Assembly: GCF_028748065.1 (NCBI RefSeq)
Contig: NZ_CP118166.1
Location: forward strand, 573,501-637,500
DNA from: Hyphococcus flavus
GTDB lineage: Bacteria > Pseudomonadota > Alphaproteobacteria > Caulobacterales > Parvularculaceae
Length of the DNA stretch: 64,000 nt
Direction: 5' to 3'
Below the pieces are notes generated by a model, which was not told the DNA's origin, did not search any database, and saw only the letters and a program-made list of their open reading frames with translations. Positions 26,194 to 36,600 of this stretch are shown here, piece after piece. The translations under genes and the position numbers were made by a program. The stretch's first letter is position 1, and each line of letters opens with the position of its first letter.

Positions 26194-26243
26194 ACAAAAG
26201 AGCGCTTGCGTGAGAGCGCAAGAAACGCAACACGCAAGCGCTG
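26194..26243 (-). terminator. Terminator after the HtrA gene
   Basis: A perfect 11-bp inverted repeat AGCGCTTGCGT (26201-26211) / ACGCAAGCGCT (26232-26242) with a 20-base loop lies 14 bases past the HtrA stop. On the minus strand it is followed by CTTTTG. It separates the protease gene from the two-component genes, and may be read through in part. Confidence 0.65.
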
Positions 26244-26256
26244 TAACACAAGTCGC

Positions 26257-27771
26257 TTACTCAGTATCGAGCGACAACGCACCGAACTGACGGTTGGCGC
26301 CAAACTGCATACGCAACAGAACCGCGTCTTTATCAGACCGTTTCGCATTTTGGATCTTCGAGCGGAGGTCGTTGCCTGACGCTACATCTTCGCCATCAAC
26401 CTGGAGAATGACAACGCCTGGCTGCAAACCAGCTTCTTGAGCAGGGCTTCCCGGCCGCACGCCAGTCACCATCACGCCGTCCACATTGTCAGGCACCCGA
26501 AATTGCTGCCGCATGGCGTCGTTTAACTCCGAAACACGTAAACCAAGGTCGGCAGCCAGACTGTCGTCATCGTTAGACGGAACATCTTCTGCTGAAGCCG
26601 TTTGATCGTCATCACGCTGACCAAGGGTAACATCCAGATTGCGCACTTTGCCGTCGCGATGAATCTTCAAGCTAATCTTTTCACCTGGCGGAAATGAAGC
26701 GACACGCCGCGATAGTTCATTTGACGTCTCAACATCTTCGCCGGCGACGCCAAGAATAACGTCGCCATCCATCAGGCCCGCTCGTTGCGCAGGCGTGTTG
26801 TCGATTACATCGGCGACCAGAACGCCGCCGCTTTCCTTAAGACCAATCGCGGCGGCGATTTCAGTCGTGACTTCCTGCAACTGAATGCCGAGCCAACCGC
26901 GCGTCACGGATCCATTTGCAATCAGTTGCGCGACCGTGTCCTTGGCGACGCGGGCCGGAATAGCGAAGCCAATACCGACGCTGCCGCCTGTCGGCGAATA
27001 GATCGCAGTATTAACACCTACGACGCGTCCTTTGAGGTCAAAAGTTGGGCCGCCTGAGTTTCCTCGGTTGATGGGGGCGTCGATCTGAATGAAATCAAGA
27101 TACTGGTTCTCACGATTTTGACCGCCAATCGCAGAAACGATACCGCTGGTGACAGTGCCGTTCAGACCATAAGGGTTGCCCACCGCAAGCACAAAATCGC
27201 CAACGCGCAGATTCACGTCGTCAGCAAATTCGACAAAAGACTGATTGCGCGGCGGCTCGACTTTTAACACCGCAAGATCCGTCAACGGATCGAGGCCGAT
27301 GACCTCTGCGCTGACTTCATCACCATTCGACAACCGGACGCGAACCTCATCAGCGTCGGCGACGACATGGTTGTTGGTGACAATATGCCCGTCATTATCT
27401 ATAAAAAATCCTGAGCCCTGAGCTTCCATCCGGCGCACGCCATCATCAAAGTTATCCGGCGTCCGCTCACCAGGATCACCAAAGCGGAAATTAAAAAACT
27501 GCTCAAGACCATCCGGTATGCGCGGCGTTTCAACCTCACGCTCGACCAGGATGCTGACCACCGCAGGGCTGACGCGTTCCACCAGATCCGCAAAGGACAA
27601 CGTTCCGTCAGCCGACACCGGGGGCGCCATCAGCCTGGGTGCTTGGGCATTCGCCGTGTGAAAACCTAATCCCGCGATGCTTAACGCCGCGGCTGCAGCC
27701 CCCGCCGCTGTGATTGCAAATACCGAACGTTTGGGCGAACGGCGTATCTTGTACTGATTTCTCAACTTCAT
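26257..27771 (-). CDS. Do/HtrA-family periplasmic serine protease
   Basis: The 504-residue protein has a signal peptide (hydrophobic stretch about 18-40, ending HTANA-QA), a trypsin-like domain with His135 (TNNHVV), Asp165 (LTDLAVL) and Ser239 (GNSGGP), and two PDZ domains (about 285-375 and 405-495). This is the DegP/DegQ/MucD layout for periplasmic quality control of unfolded proteins. The stretch between the PDZ domains is acidic (VPSNDDDSLAADLG). It lies directly upstream of an OmpR/EnvZ-like pair in the same direction, as HtrA genes often do. Confidence 0.95.
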   Translation of the reverse strand: MKLRNQYKIRRSPKRSVFAITAAGAAAAALSIAGLGFHTANAQAPRLMAPPVSADGTLSFADLVERVSPAVVSILVEREVETPRIPDGLEQFFNFRFGDPGERTPDNFDDGVRRMEAQGSGFFIDNDGHIVTNNHVVADADEVRVRLSNGDEVSAEVIGLDPLTDLAVLKVEPPRNQSFVEFADDVNLRVGDFVLAVGNPYGLNGTVTSGIVSAIGGQNRENQYLDFIQIDAPINRGNSGGPTFDLKGRVVGVNTAIYSPTGGSVGIGFAIPARVAKDTVAQLIANGSVTRGWLGIQLQEVTTEIAAAIGLKESGGVLVADVIDNTPAQRAGLMDGDVILGVAGEDVETSNELSRRVASFPPGEKISLKIHRDGKVRNLDVTLGQRDDDQTASAEDVPSNDDDSLAADLGLRVSELNDAMRQQFRVPDNVDGVMVTGVRPGSPAQEAGLQPGVVILQVDGEDVASGNDLRSKIQNAKRSDKDAVLLRMQFGANRQFGALSLDTE

Positions 27772-27908
27772 CTTCCTTTTTTGCCTTCACATCGAGCCGA
27801 AAAGGCTCTGTGGTGTTAGCGCCCCGCGAACTTTCCGATTTTAATGTAATTAATCACGATCAGCCTTTAGCAAAGCGCCCCTCGCGCATTAAAAATTGTT
27901 TAGTTAAA

Positions 27909-29135
27909 TCAACCGATTCGGGACCGAATCTGAACGCCTTCCGTCAACATGCGGTGGACTGGGCATTTATCAGCTATTTCCAGCAGGCGAGCGCGTTGAT
28001 CCTTATCGAGATCGCCGCTGACGCGCAATTCTTTCTCCAAAACATGGGGCGCATGGTCATCCTCGCGCTCAGCACGCTTGATACGGATTTCGACCTCTTC
28101 AACGTCCCATTTTTTTCTTCGCGCGTACATTTTAATGGTCATAGCGCCGCAAGCCGCAAGAGCCCCCTCAAGGGTGCGGGTCGGATTTGGTCCCAAGTCA
28201 GAACCGCCGTCGGCCTTGCCGGCGTCAATGATCATTGGATGGCCGTCTACTGAAAGTGCGATGGCGAATGGCTCGCCCTTAACTGACCGGGCTAAAGCAC
28301 CGCCCCTGAACGCCGAAACGGCGGGCGTTTCCGTCATCGCTGCGTTCGTCTGCACATCTTCCGCCGCGTCGTTGCCGATGTACCGCGCCGCCCAAGCCGC
28401 CAAAACGCCAGCCGCATATCGCGCATCCCGCACATTCGAAAGCAAATGATCGGCGTTATCGAGACTGATGAAAGACTTTGGATGTTTCGCCGCGAGGAAT
28501 ATCCGCGAAGCATTCTCTATGCCTACAGTTTCATCTAAGGGAGCATGCATAACCACTAAGGGTTTCTTGAGTTTTTCAGCGCAGGTCAGAACATCCTGTT
28601 TCTCAAGATCATCCAGAAATTGTTTTTTGATGGTGAACGGCCGACCAGCGAGTTTAACCGTAGCGTATCCATTGCGTTCAATTTCGTCGCGATGCTCGGC
28701 AATTTGCAGAACCACATGATCAGCCTCCGCCGGCGCGCCGATAGTTGCTACGCCTTTGACTTCACTAATGCGCGTCGCCGCAACAATAGCGGCTGCTCCC
28801 CCTAACGAGTGGCCGATCAGGATTGACGGGGCTTCGAACTCATCTCGCAGATAATCGGCGGCGCTAACAAGGTCATCAACATTGGAAGAAAAATTGGTGT
28901 TGGCGAAATCTCCTTCAGAGGCGCCAAGCCCGGTAAAATCAAACCGCAAAACCGCGAAACCTTGCGCGCGCAGACTTCTGGCGATTTCTCTTGCAGCCTT
29001 GATATCCTTCGAACAAGAAAAACAGTGAGCGAAAAGCGCAAATGCTTTGGGCTGGCCTGACGGAAGCTCAAGCGCTGCAGCCAGCTTTTCTCCGGAGGAC
29101 GTATTGAACTCGGTTTTTTTTGTTTCGCCGGACAT
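27909..29135 (-). CDS. Alpha/beta-hydrolase fused to an OsmC-like domain
   Basis: The 408-residue protein joins an alpha/beta hydrolase (about 1-255, nucleophile Ser110 in GHSLGG, with Asp in HAPLDETVG and His in NADHLL) to an OsmC/Ohr-like domain (about 275-408). The latter has the two conserved cysteines Cys329 (LAACGAMT) and Cys391 (DKCPVHR) used for peroxide reduction. Bifunctional proteins of this layout are common in proteobacteria and are thought to act on organic hydroperoxides or acylated thiols. It appears monocistronic, between the HtrA gene and an unknown gene. Confidence 0.9.
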   Translation of the reverse strand: MSGETKKTEFNTSSGEKLAAALELPSGQPKAFALFAHCFSCSKDIKAAREIARSLRAQGFAVLRFDFTGLGASEGDFANTNFSSNVDDLVSAADYLRDEFEAPSILIGHSLGGAAAIVAATRISEVKGVATIGAPAEADHVVLQIAEHRDEIERNGYATVKLAGRPFTIKKQFLDDLEKQDVLTCAEKLKKPLVVMHAPLDETVGIENASRIFLAAKHPKSFISLDNADHLLSNVRDARYAAGVLAAWAARYIGNDAAEDVQTNAAMTETPAVSAFRGGALARSVKGEPFAIALSVDGHPMIIDAGKADGGSDLGPNPTRTLEGALAACGAMTIKMYARRKKWDVEEVEIRIKRAEREDDHAPHVLEKELRVSGDLDKDQRARLLEIADKCPVHRMLTEGVQIRSRIG

Positions 29136-29173
29136 GGTGCGCTCCTTCTGTTCTGTGTTGAGCGCTGATAGCG

Positions 29174-30595
29174 TTAAGCCGTCACCGCCGCAGCCGCCGC
29201 ACGATCACGGATAAGACCGATCTCATCACTTTTCAGTAAAGGCGCAACCACGGTCAGCACGTGCGTAAGAAGGCGCTTCGCTGCGTCACGCTCAGCCCCC
29301 TCGGCTGCACGAATTTCAGCGACAAGATCATTTGCATAAGTTCGCGCCTGGTTGCATGCATCCTCAACAAGCGCGCGAACAGCACCTGCCTCGGCGCCAA
29401 GACGGCGCGCATTTTCCGGCGCAGCAGCGATCAACATACTGGCGCGCCGTGCATCATCAATCATTTCAGCATTAAGCGGCTTTGAAAAATCCGGCCGCGG
29501 CGGTGAAAGTCGCGCCGACCCGCGCGTTACGCGAACCGGCATCACGGCGCGCATCGTGGCAAGCGCCAGTTCGGAAAAACGCTCGTGCGCCTCGCCGGCG
29601 ATGTCGCGGCACGCCTCTATTCGGTTCAAGAATACATTGTCGCCTGCCTTGGCGGCGTGGTTTGCAAGCCCGTCTGCAAAATCGGCGAAATAAGAAAGCC
29701 GCGCAAGAACAGTTTGCGCATGAAGCGGCGCAGAACCCGAACGCTCAAGCACTCTCGCCATTCCCTCGAGATCTTCAAACAGACTTTCAGGAAGCGCTGA
29801 GATCGCCTCACGAGCGGCGGCGAGCTTTTCATCTGCACTGCGCGCAAGGTGATAGTAAACGCCAAGAGCACGCCATGGCGATTCGAGCCTCCCTTTGAGA
29901 GCCAGCAACATGTATTCTCCAAGCTGCGCAGATTGCTCATGCGCCGACAGGAATAGCTGACGAAGCTGGTAGTACTGCTCTTCTGTCAATGATGGAGAAT
30001 GGGAAGGCACAATCGACCGCAATGCACGGAGCATGTCGACGCCTTCCATCAAACTATGAATCTCTTCCAGGTCCTGCATGGCGGCTTCATCGCCAAGTTC
30101 GGCGATGAGGGCTTCTCGCGTCGATGTGCTTTTCGCGGCGTGCCCGCAAAGCCTGCCGAGCCCGGCTTCAGCCGCGAGAAACATAGCGCTGATCAGCTGT
30201 TTCGTTTCCCTGCCTGCAGCATAGGCGTCATCCAGCGCGGCGGCGGCGAGCGCTGTTTCCGTCATCGCCTGATCGGTCATCATTATGCGCCAGATTGGAT
30301 CGAGAGAGGTCCGTGCAATTTGCGCTTTTCGTTTTTTCCCCGTCCTTATGCTGACGAAGTAGTCTTCAAACGGCGTGAAAAATGTTCTTTTCGCATCGGG
30401 CGGGCGATTTGGCGGCGCCCCGCCGCGCGCTTTTAAAGCCGCGCGCAGGTCGTTGAGAATATCGTCATGGGGCAGACCCTCGCCGCCCCCGGCGCGGTCA
30501 GCCTCGACAGCAGCAAAAAGTTTTACGGCCGCCGCGACCGGCAACTCGCCGAGAAAGGCGCTAAGGCGTTCTTTTTTTTGCGGGCTGAGGCTCAT
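29174..30595 (-). CDS. Unknown all-helical cytoplasmic protein upstream of a DnaJ-like gene region
   Basis: The 473-residue protein has no signal peptide or membrane segment and reads as helices almost throughout, rich in Ala, Glu and Arg. A short Pro/Gly linker (GGAPPNRPPDAKR) separates an N-terminal segment from a body that begins FFTPFEDYFVSIRTGKKRKAQIARTSLDPIWRIM. A second possible linker is SARLSPPRPDFS near residue 380. No enzymatic motif is visible. It follows the DnaJ-type gene by 86 bp on the same strand, so a chaperone-linked role is possible. I do not recognise the family. Confidence 0.65.
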   Translation of the reverse strand: MSLSPQKKERLSAFLGELPVAAAVKLFAAVEADRAGGGEGLPHDDILNDLRAALKARGGAPPNRPPDAKRTFFTPFEDYFVSIRTGKKRKAQIARTSLDPIWRIMMTDQAMTETALAAAALDDAYAAGRETKQLISAMFLAAEAGLGRLCGHAAKSTSTREALIAELGDEAAMQDLEEIHSLMEGVDMLRALRSIVPSHSPSLTEEQYYQLRQLFLSAHEQSAQLGEYMLLALKGRLESPWRALGVYYHLARSADEKLAAAREAISALPESLFEDLEGMARVLERSGSAPLHAQTVLARLSYFADFADGLANHAAKAGDNVFLNRIEACRDIAGEAHERFSELALATMRAVMPVRVTRGSARLSPPRPDFSKPLNAEMIDDARRASMLIAAAPENARRLGAEAGAVRALVEDACNQARTYANDLVAEIRAAEGAERDAAKRLLTHVLTVVAPLLKSDEIGLIRDRAAAAAVTA

Positions 30596-30681
30596 GAAAC
30601 GTGTTCAGCTTGCGTCCAGTTATGATGGCGTGTGGTACGATCAACCGCCCGCCGGGTCAAACGACGAAAACCCACACGGCG

Positions 30682-31596
30682 CTATGCACCGGCAAAGTCT
30701 TTGCGGTTTTTAGCGCCGGCGCCGCTCCAGTTTTTGACGAACTCTTCGAGCGCCTTGTCGCCGCCTTCGGGCAGAACGATTTTCAGCTTAACATATTGAT
30801 CGCCGGCGCCGCCTGATTTTTTAGGCATGCCGCGCCCCTTCAACCGGAGGACTGTTCCAGAGCTGGAGTATTTCGGCACGTTCACGGAAACATCACCGGC
30901 GATGGTCGGCGCAGTGATCTTACCGCCGAGCACGGCTTCCTTGAGGGTGATTGGGGCTTCGATATGAATATCGTCGCCTTTGCGTTCAAAAACCGCATGC
31001 GGTTTTACTTTTATTTCTACATAAACATCGCCGGCGCCGCCTGGCGCCTTTTCGCCCTGACCTTTAAGCCGCAATGTCTGACCGTCTTCAGAGCCCGCAG
31101 GCACGGAAAGATCGAGCGTGCGCCCATCCGGCATGGTGACGCGTTTCTTGGCGCCATTGACGGCGTCGAGAAAATCCACCTCAAGCCGGTAACGCACGTC
31201 CCGGCCGCGCATGTGATGGCCGCCGCCGCGTGTCCCTCGCGCGCCAAAAAGGTCGGAAAAGATATCAGAAAAGTCTTCGTAGGATGCGCCTGCGCCCGGG
31301 CCGCCAGCATGGCCCGCGCTGCCGCCGCGGCCTTCGCGTTGCGTCCACTGATGGAATGGATTCGGACGTTCACGACCATCATCGTCGATTTCGCCCCGGT
31401 CGTATTTCTTGCGACGTTCCGGATCGCCCAGAATATCGAAAGCGGCAGACACTTCCTTGAACTTGTCTTCGGACTTTTTGTCGTCCGGGTTACGGTCAGG
31501 GTGGTGTTTTTTCGCAAGCTGACGGAAGGCGGAGCGGATTTCCGCATCACTCGCCTTCGGAGAAAGCCCCAGCACAAGATAAGGGTTTCGCGCCAC
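30682..31596 (-). CDS. DnaJ/CbpA-like co-chaperone without zinc-finger domain
   Basis: The 304-residue protein has an N-terminal J domain (residues 4-68) with the HPD motif at 32-34, a Gly-rich linker (GRGGSAGHAGGPGAG, about 85-125), and the C-terminal peptide-binding domains (about 135-295, SVPAGSEDGQTLRLKGQG and LRLKGRGMPKKSGGAGDQY). The Cys-rich zinc finger of DnaJ is missing, so this is the class II, CbpA-like type. It stimulates the ATPase of a DnaK. It is divergent from the DUF885 peptidase gene. Confidence 0.93.
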   Translation of the reverse strand: MARNPYLVLGLSPKASDAEIRSAFRQLAKKHHPDRNPDDKKSEDKFKEVSAAFDILGDPERRKKYDRGEIDDDGRERPNPFHQWTQREGRGGSAGHAGGPGAGASYEDFSDIFSDLFGARGTRGGGHHMRGRDVRYRLEVDFLDAVNGAKKRVTMPDGRTLDLSVPAGSEDGQTLRLKGQGEKAPGGAGDVYVEIKVKPHAVFERKGDDIHIEAPITLKEAVLGGKITAPTIAGDVSVNVPKYSSSGTVLRLKGRGMPKKSGGAGDQYVKLKIVLPEGGDKALEEFVKNWSGAGAKNRKDFAGA

Positions 31597-31876
31597 TTGT
31601 ATCGTATCCTAATGTCCGGCTGCTGACGCCGTTAAGTTCTTGTTCATAAAAAGGCGCGCGAAATCGCGACGCCCAGGCTGCCTACAGATAGGTGATTTTC
31701 CCCCGAAATGAAGAGTTTAGGGTTAATTTTGGCGGGAGAATTTGCATCCAAACCCTTTTCGTCGGGTCCGAAAATCGGCGGATCGACGCCGCCTCCGGGC
31801 AAGACACCCCATTGAGAGGGTGTTCGCGCAAATGAACGGTGCTATTTTCACAGAAATCATAAACATGGGGGTCTTC

Positions 31877-33640
31877 ATGAATCGACTCATCGCGTTCTTC
31901 GCTTCGTCTCTGCTTCTCGGCACGGCGCTCGTTTCCTGCGCACAACAAGAAGATACGCAAGACAACATAGCGCCCGCGGATCAAGGCGCCGAAGTAAATG
32001 CGATCGCCGATGCCTACCTCGAAGCGATTAAAACCATCGCCCCCTTCCAGATTGTGTTCTCCAGCCTTGGCGAAGACGTGCCGATCGCGAATGACGCCTT
32101 CGACCTCAACACCCCGGAGGCTGACGCTGCGTATGAAAGGACTGAAGATGAGTTGCTTGCCAGGATCGCCAAAATCGATCCGGAGACACTCGCGAACCGC
32201 GCCGACTGGGTCGCCTACCAGTCTCTGAAAGCCGCGCTTCAATCGAGCAAGCGCGCCCGCGTATGCAAGCAGTCCGGCTGGTCGCTCAACCATATGTTCG
32301 GCTGGCAAAACGCCCTTCCCATTATTGCGTCGATGCAACCCGTCGCGACAGAGGAAGAACGCGCCGCCGCCCTTGAGCGCTGGTCGAAGCTTCCCGCTTA
32401 TATCGCGCAGGATGAAGTCAACTTGCGCAGAGGTCTTGCAGAAGGGTATTCCGTACCCAAACGGGTTGCCGCGCGCGTGATCGCGCAGCTTGACGCGCTG
32501 ATCGAGGCGCCGGCGGCAAACCTTCCTTTCATCGCTTTCGCAGCCGACGCAGATGATCAGTTCAAGATGCAGGCGCAAAGGCTGGCGGAAGATGAAATAA
32601 AGCCGGCGCTTATTTCTTTCAGGACGTTTTTGAATAACGAATACATGCCGTCGGCGCGGGATGATCTCGCCATCACCGCCGTGCCGAACGGCGCCGAATG
32701 TTACGAAGCGTTGTTGCAAGTTTTTCACACAGCCGATATCGGCTCGAAGGCGACTCACGAAAACGGGCAGGCTGCCGTCAACGCCAACACGGCGGCAGTT
32801 ATTGAACGCGGCGAAGCATTGTTTGGCACGGATGACTTCGCAGAAATTCTTGAACGAGTAAAAACGGCGCCTGGAAACCGCTTCGAAAGCGAACAGGAAC
32901 TGATCGACTTCACGCGTGCGGAAGTGGCGATCACCAAGGAAAAAGCCGCGCCCTTTTTCTCTAAACTTCCCGAACAGGAGATGGGTGTTGAGCCCTATCC
33001 GGATTATCTGAAAGGCACGGGCCAGTCCTCGCGATATGAGTCGACGCCGCCATCGCAAGGAACTGCGACTTACCGCATCAACACCGACGAATGGGAAACC
33101 CAGACCCGTGGCGAGGCGCAGATTGTCGCCGTTCATGAAGGCTGGCCCGGCCATCACCTGCAGATTGCAACAGCCTATGCCGTTGAAGGTTTGCACCCTA
33201 TCGTCCAGATGCTCAGTTCCTCCGGCTATGTGGAAGGCTGGGCGCGCTACGCCGAGGCGCTGGCGGAAGAAGCAGGCATGTATAATGACTATGGCCCGAT
33301 TTCGCGGCGCGCGTGGCCCGCACGCGGCATGGTGCTCGACACCGGATTGCACGCCTACGGATGGTCCGAGGAAGAGGTGAAACAATTCGCCATGGCTTCC
33401 GGCCGTTTCAATGAGGAAAGCGCCGAAGTCCTGCTCGACCGCATCGCGGTCATTCCCGGGCAATTGACCGCATATGATACGGGCGGGCTCGAAATCTTTG
33501 CACTGCGTCGTGAAGCGGAAGAACGCCTCGGCGAGAAGTTTGACATCAAGGAATTCCACGACCGTATTCTGGAAAACGGCGCCGTTCCGCTGTCGGCCAT
33601 GCGGGAGCATGTGGAGACGTGGATCGCAGAGAATAAATAG
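31877..33640 (+). CDS. DUF885-family lipoprotein metallopeptidase
   Basis: The 587-residue protein has a lipoprotein signal peptide with lipobox LVSC (Cys19-20 region) and a DUF885 domain that fills the rest. The zinc-site motif HEGWPGHHLQ (His420, Glu421) is present, as is the family YVEGWARYAE motif. DUF885 proteins resemble M32-like carboxypeptidases, and it is probably anchored to a membrane facing the periplasm. ATG at 31877 is preferred because GGGGG lies seven bases upstream and the signal begins there; the frame also opens at 31742 but that stretch looks non-coding. It converges on the GTA cluster 3 bp away. Confidence 0.88.
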   Translation: MNRLIAFFASSLLLGTALVSCAQQEDTQDNIAPADQGAEVNAIADAYLEAIKTIAPFQIVFSSLGEDVPIANDAFDLNTPEADAAYERTEDELLARIAKIDPETLANRADWVAYQSLKAALQSSKRARVCKQSGWSLNHMFGWQNALPIIASMQPVATEEERAAALERWSKLPAYIAQDEVNLRRGLAEGYSVPKRVAARVIAQLDALIEAPAANLPFIAFAADADDQFKMQAQRLAEDEIKPALISFRTFLNNEYMPSARDDLAITAVPNGAECYEALLQVFHTADIGSKATHENGQAAVNANTAAVIERGEALFGTDDFAEILERVKTAPGNRFESEQELIDFTRAEVAITKEKAAPFFSKLPEQEMGVEPYPDYLKGTGQSSRYESTPPSQGTATYRINTDEWETQTRGEAQIVAVHEGWPGHHLQIATAYAVEGLHPIVQMLSSSGYVEGWARYAEALAEEAGMYNDYGPISRRAWPARGMVLDTGLHAYGWSEEEVKQFAMASGRFNEESAEVLLDRIAVIPGQLTAYDTGGLEIFALRREAEERLGEKFDIKEFHDRILENGAVPLSAMREHVETWIAENK

Positions 33641-33643
33641 GCG

Positions 33644-36600
33644 TCATAACGTAACGCTTTCCTTCCTCTCCGCGCCCGCCCCGACCGCATCGGAAATCTG
33701 CGCCACGGCGAAGGTGATGGCGGGGTCCGTGTAAGGCCCGCCGAAGTCGGTGGTAATGTCGGCGCTGGCGTATACGTATGACGGCGTTGTTGTTTCAACC
33801 TCATGCACCAGGTTTTCGCCGTCATATATGGTGAGCGAATAGCGTTCGGATTGTTCGCCAAGGGGAACCTCGCCCTCCCATGTGTCGCCGCCTTCGCGCG
33901 TGCGGCGGATCCACGAAATCGCAATATCGCTCCCCTGCCGCCGAGCGCGCAAGTGAACCGGCGACAGCGGCTCAAGTCCGCGCGCGTTTATGGCAAGGCT
34001 TTGCGCGGTGAAATTCTCCGTATCGGGTAGGTCCTGCTCGGGCCCCGCCTGCCAGTCAAAGGCAAGACCGCGCTGTGCAAGATTAAACTCGACCTGCGTT
34101 ACTGACGGCGTCAACAGAACAAAGCGGGCGCCGATGCCCGCCCCGGCCAGCGCTTCCGCCTCGCTGCCCGCCTGCCCGCGCAACAGGCCCGAAAGTTCCC
34201 ACGCGCCGGAGGGCTTCAACACTGCATCGCGGAACTGGCAGACTTCCCATGCGCCGCTGTCGCTTTGCACGGCGAAGGCATTGGCGCCGGCAAACACATC
34301 CTCTTGCGCCTTCGACGACAGTGCGCCGAATAGGAGCCGCACTTCGACGCTGCGTTCTATAAACCGCCCGGCCCCGGCTGGCGGCAAGGCGGTTTCGAGA
34401 CGCCCCATCACCGCCCGGGCGGGCGCGAGTCCCGCAAGGCTCGGCGCTGCTTCGCCGCTCGACCGGTAAAGCGCGACGCCGCCGGGCCAAGGGTCGGCAA
34501 AGGCCGCCAGCCACGGCGCGCCCGCATCATTGGCGCCTGACAGCAACGGCAAATCCATCAGCGCCCACACTGGCGCGGCATAAACATTCACGTCAGCAGG
34601 CGGCGTGAATATCGACGGTCCCGATGGCGCGTCATAAACAGACGGAGAAACGCGAACGAGCGAACAGTCACGCGCGTTTGCGTCATCGATCTCAAGAATG
34701 CGGTAACGGCGCTCAGACCCTAGATCATTCAGGATGATCGCGTCGCCCGGTTCTATGGCAAGCGCAGAAGGCGGCAACGAGAACTCAAGACTCTCACGCA
34801 TCACCCAGGCGTCTGCGAGGATCGAACGCGCGCGTGCTTCGGCTTCCGCCGCCGGGATCACCGCCGCGATGTCGGTTCCGGCCTCGCGATTCGGTCTGGC
34901 GCCCGGGTCGCGCGCTTCTGCGACGGCGGGCGCAAACTCCTCCTGCTCGTCGAAAAACCCGAGCCGGAACGCGGCAGGCAGGTCCGCCTCCTGCGCCAGC
35001 GATAAGGAAAAAGCGCTGTCTCTGCGATCAGCGAGGCCGCTCGCGTCAATCGTCAGCACTCGTTCGCCATGGCGCAGCTGGAAACGGATTACGTCGCCTG
35101 TCTCCACCATATCGAACTGAAAAACATCCGCCAGCGGATCGATCATCTCCCGCGCGGACATGGGCCGGTCGACCACATAGCCGGTGAGGACCCCTTCAAG
35201 GCCGGTTGCCTCAACATTTTCAAACGATACTTCGGCGGCGAGCGCCGTCACAAGCAGGTCTAGCGGCGCGCGGCCGAGCCGGCCGTTCAGCCAGTGGCCT
35301 TTTTCCCAGTTCGCCGTATCGCCCCAGACATCCGAACGCGCCGGAAAATCCGGGAACGGGCGCGCATCGACTGCGTAGACATACTGCCGTGAGGTATCAA
35401 TCATAGGTCCGCCGTAGACGGATGATATGGGGTTGTTCGACGCCTCGCGCCAAAAACTCGCCTGTGCTTCAATGTAACGCCGTTGCGCGAGATCGTCTCG
35501 ATATCCAGTGGAGAAATGCGGTAAGGCGCTCTCATCGCTTTTGGCGTCCACGAACACATTCGGCTGGTTGGCCGCCTTGTCCACCGCCGGCGCGCCCGTC
35601 TCGGTAAAGTAAATGGGCTTGCTTTCTGGAACCCAGGATGTGGGTGACGCGTCACGCACGCCGCCGGGGCGGTTATGATGCGCGTTCGACCACCAGCTCC
35701 AGAAATCCTTGTACCGATAAATCCACGGCTCGCCAAAGGCGCCGTCAGTGATGGGCGTGCGGGTCTGGCTGTCGCGATCTTCAAGGCTTGCGTAATACCA
35801 GTCGTAGCCCTCGCCGCCCTGAACATTCGATTTCAAATATTCGGGATCGTACTGGCTTATGGCGCCCGCCGCCGCATCGAGATGCGAAAACCCGTCGCGC
35901 CAGTCGGCGAGCGGCATGTAGTTATCGACGCCGATAAAATCGACCTCGCTGTCCATCCACAAATCATCAAGATGAAAGAACACGTCGCCGGAACCGTCCG
36001 CCGGCTGGTGACCGAAATATTCCGACCAGTCGGCGGCGTAGGAGATTTTCGTTGCAGAGCCAAGAATGCTGCGCACCTCCGCCGCCAGCGAAATCAACTG
36101 CGCCACGGCGGGGTAGTTGTCATTATCATCGCGCGTGGTAGTGATCCCGCGCAATTCCGAAGCCAGCAAAAAGGCATCGACGCCGCCAGCAAGCGCACAC
36201 AGTTTCGCATAATGCAAAATCATCCGCCGGAACGACCATTCCGCCGGGCCTGAATAAATCACTTCCCCGTTTGCAATGGAAAAGTCTGACGCCGCCGCCG
36301 TTCCAAAAAAACCGGCGATGCCGCTTGTTGCCGCCGCGGTCTTGTCATTGGCGCCGGCGTCAATCCGCCCGCGCCAGGGGTAACCGCTCGTATCCATCAG
36401 AATGAACGGATGGAACATGACCTTCAGCCCGCGTGCGTTCATAGCCTGAATGGCCTCGATGACGCTGCGGTCGGCGGGCGTGCCGCCATAGGCCGCGGCG
36501 CCGTTCACTGTGGAAACAAGATGCGCGCTCGTACGCGTTACGCCGGCCGCTTTCCATTCATAGGGCGCCGTTTCTTTCTCGTCCGCTTCAACGCCCGGGC

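Noticed and set aside
31742-31876. Extended N-terminus of the DUF885 protein
   Set aside because: The extension has a basic, repetitive composition and would place the lipoprotein signal peptide internally; the ATG at 31877 has its own ribosome site.
31682-33610. Long minus-strand reading frame (642 codons) opposite the DUF885 peptidase gene
   Set aside because: It is the antisense of a well-supported peptidase gene. The residues are dominated by Arg, Phe, Gly and Cys as expected of a shadow in GC-rich DNA; no domain is visible.
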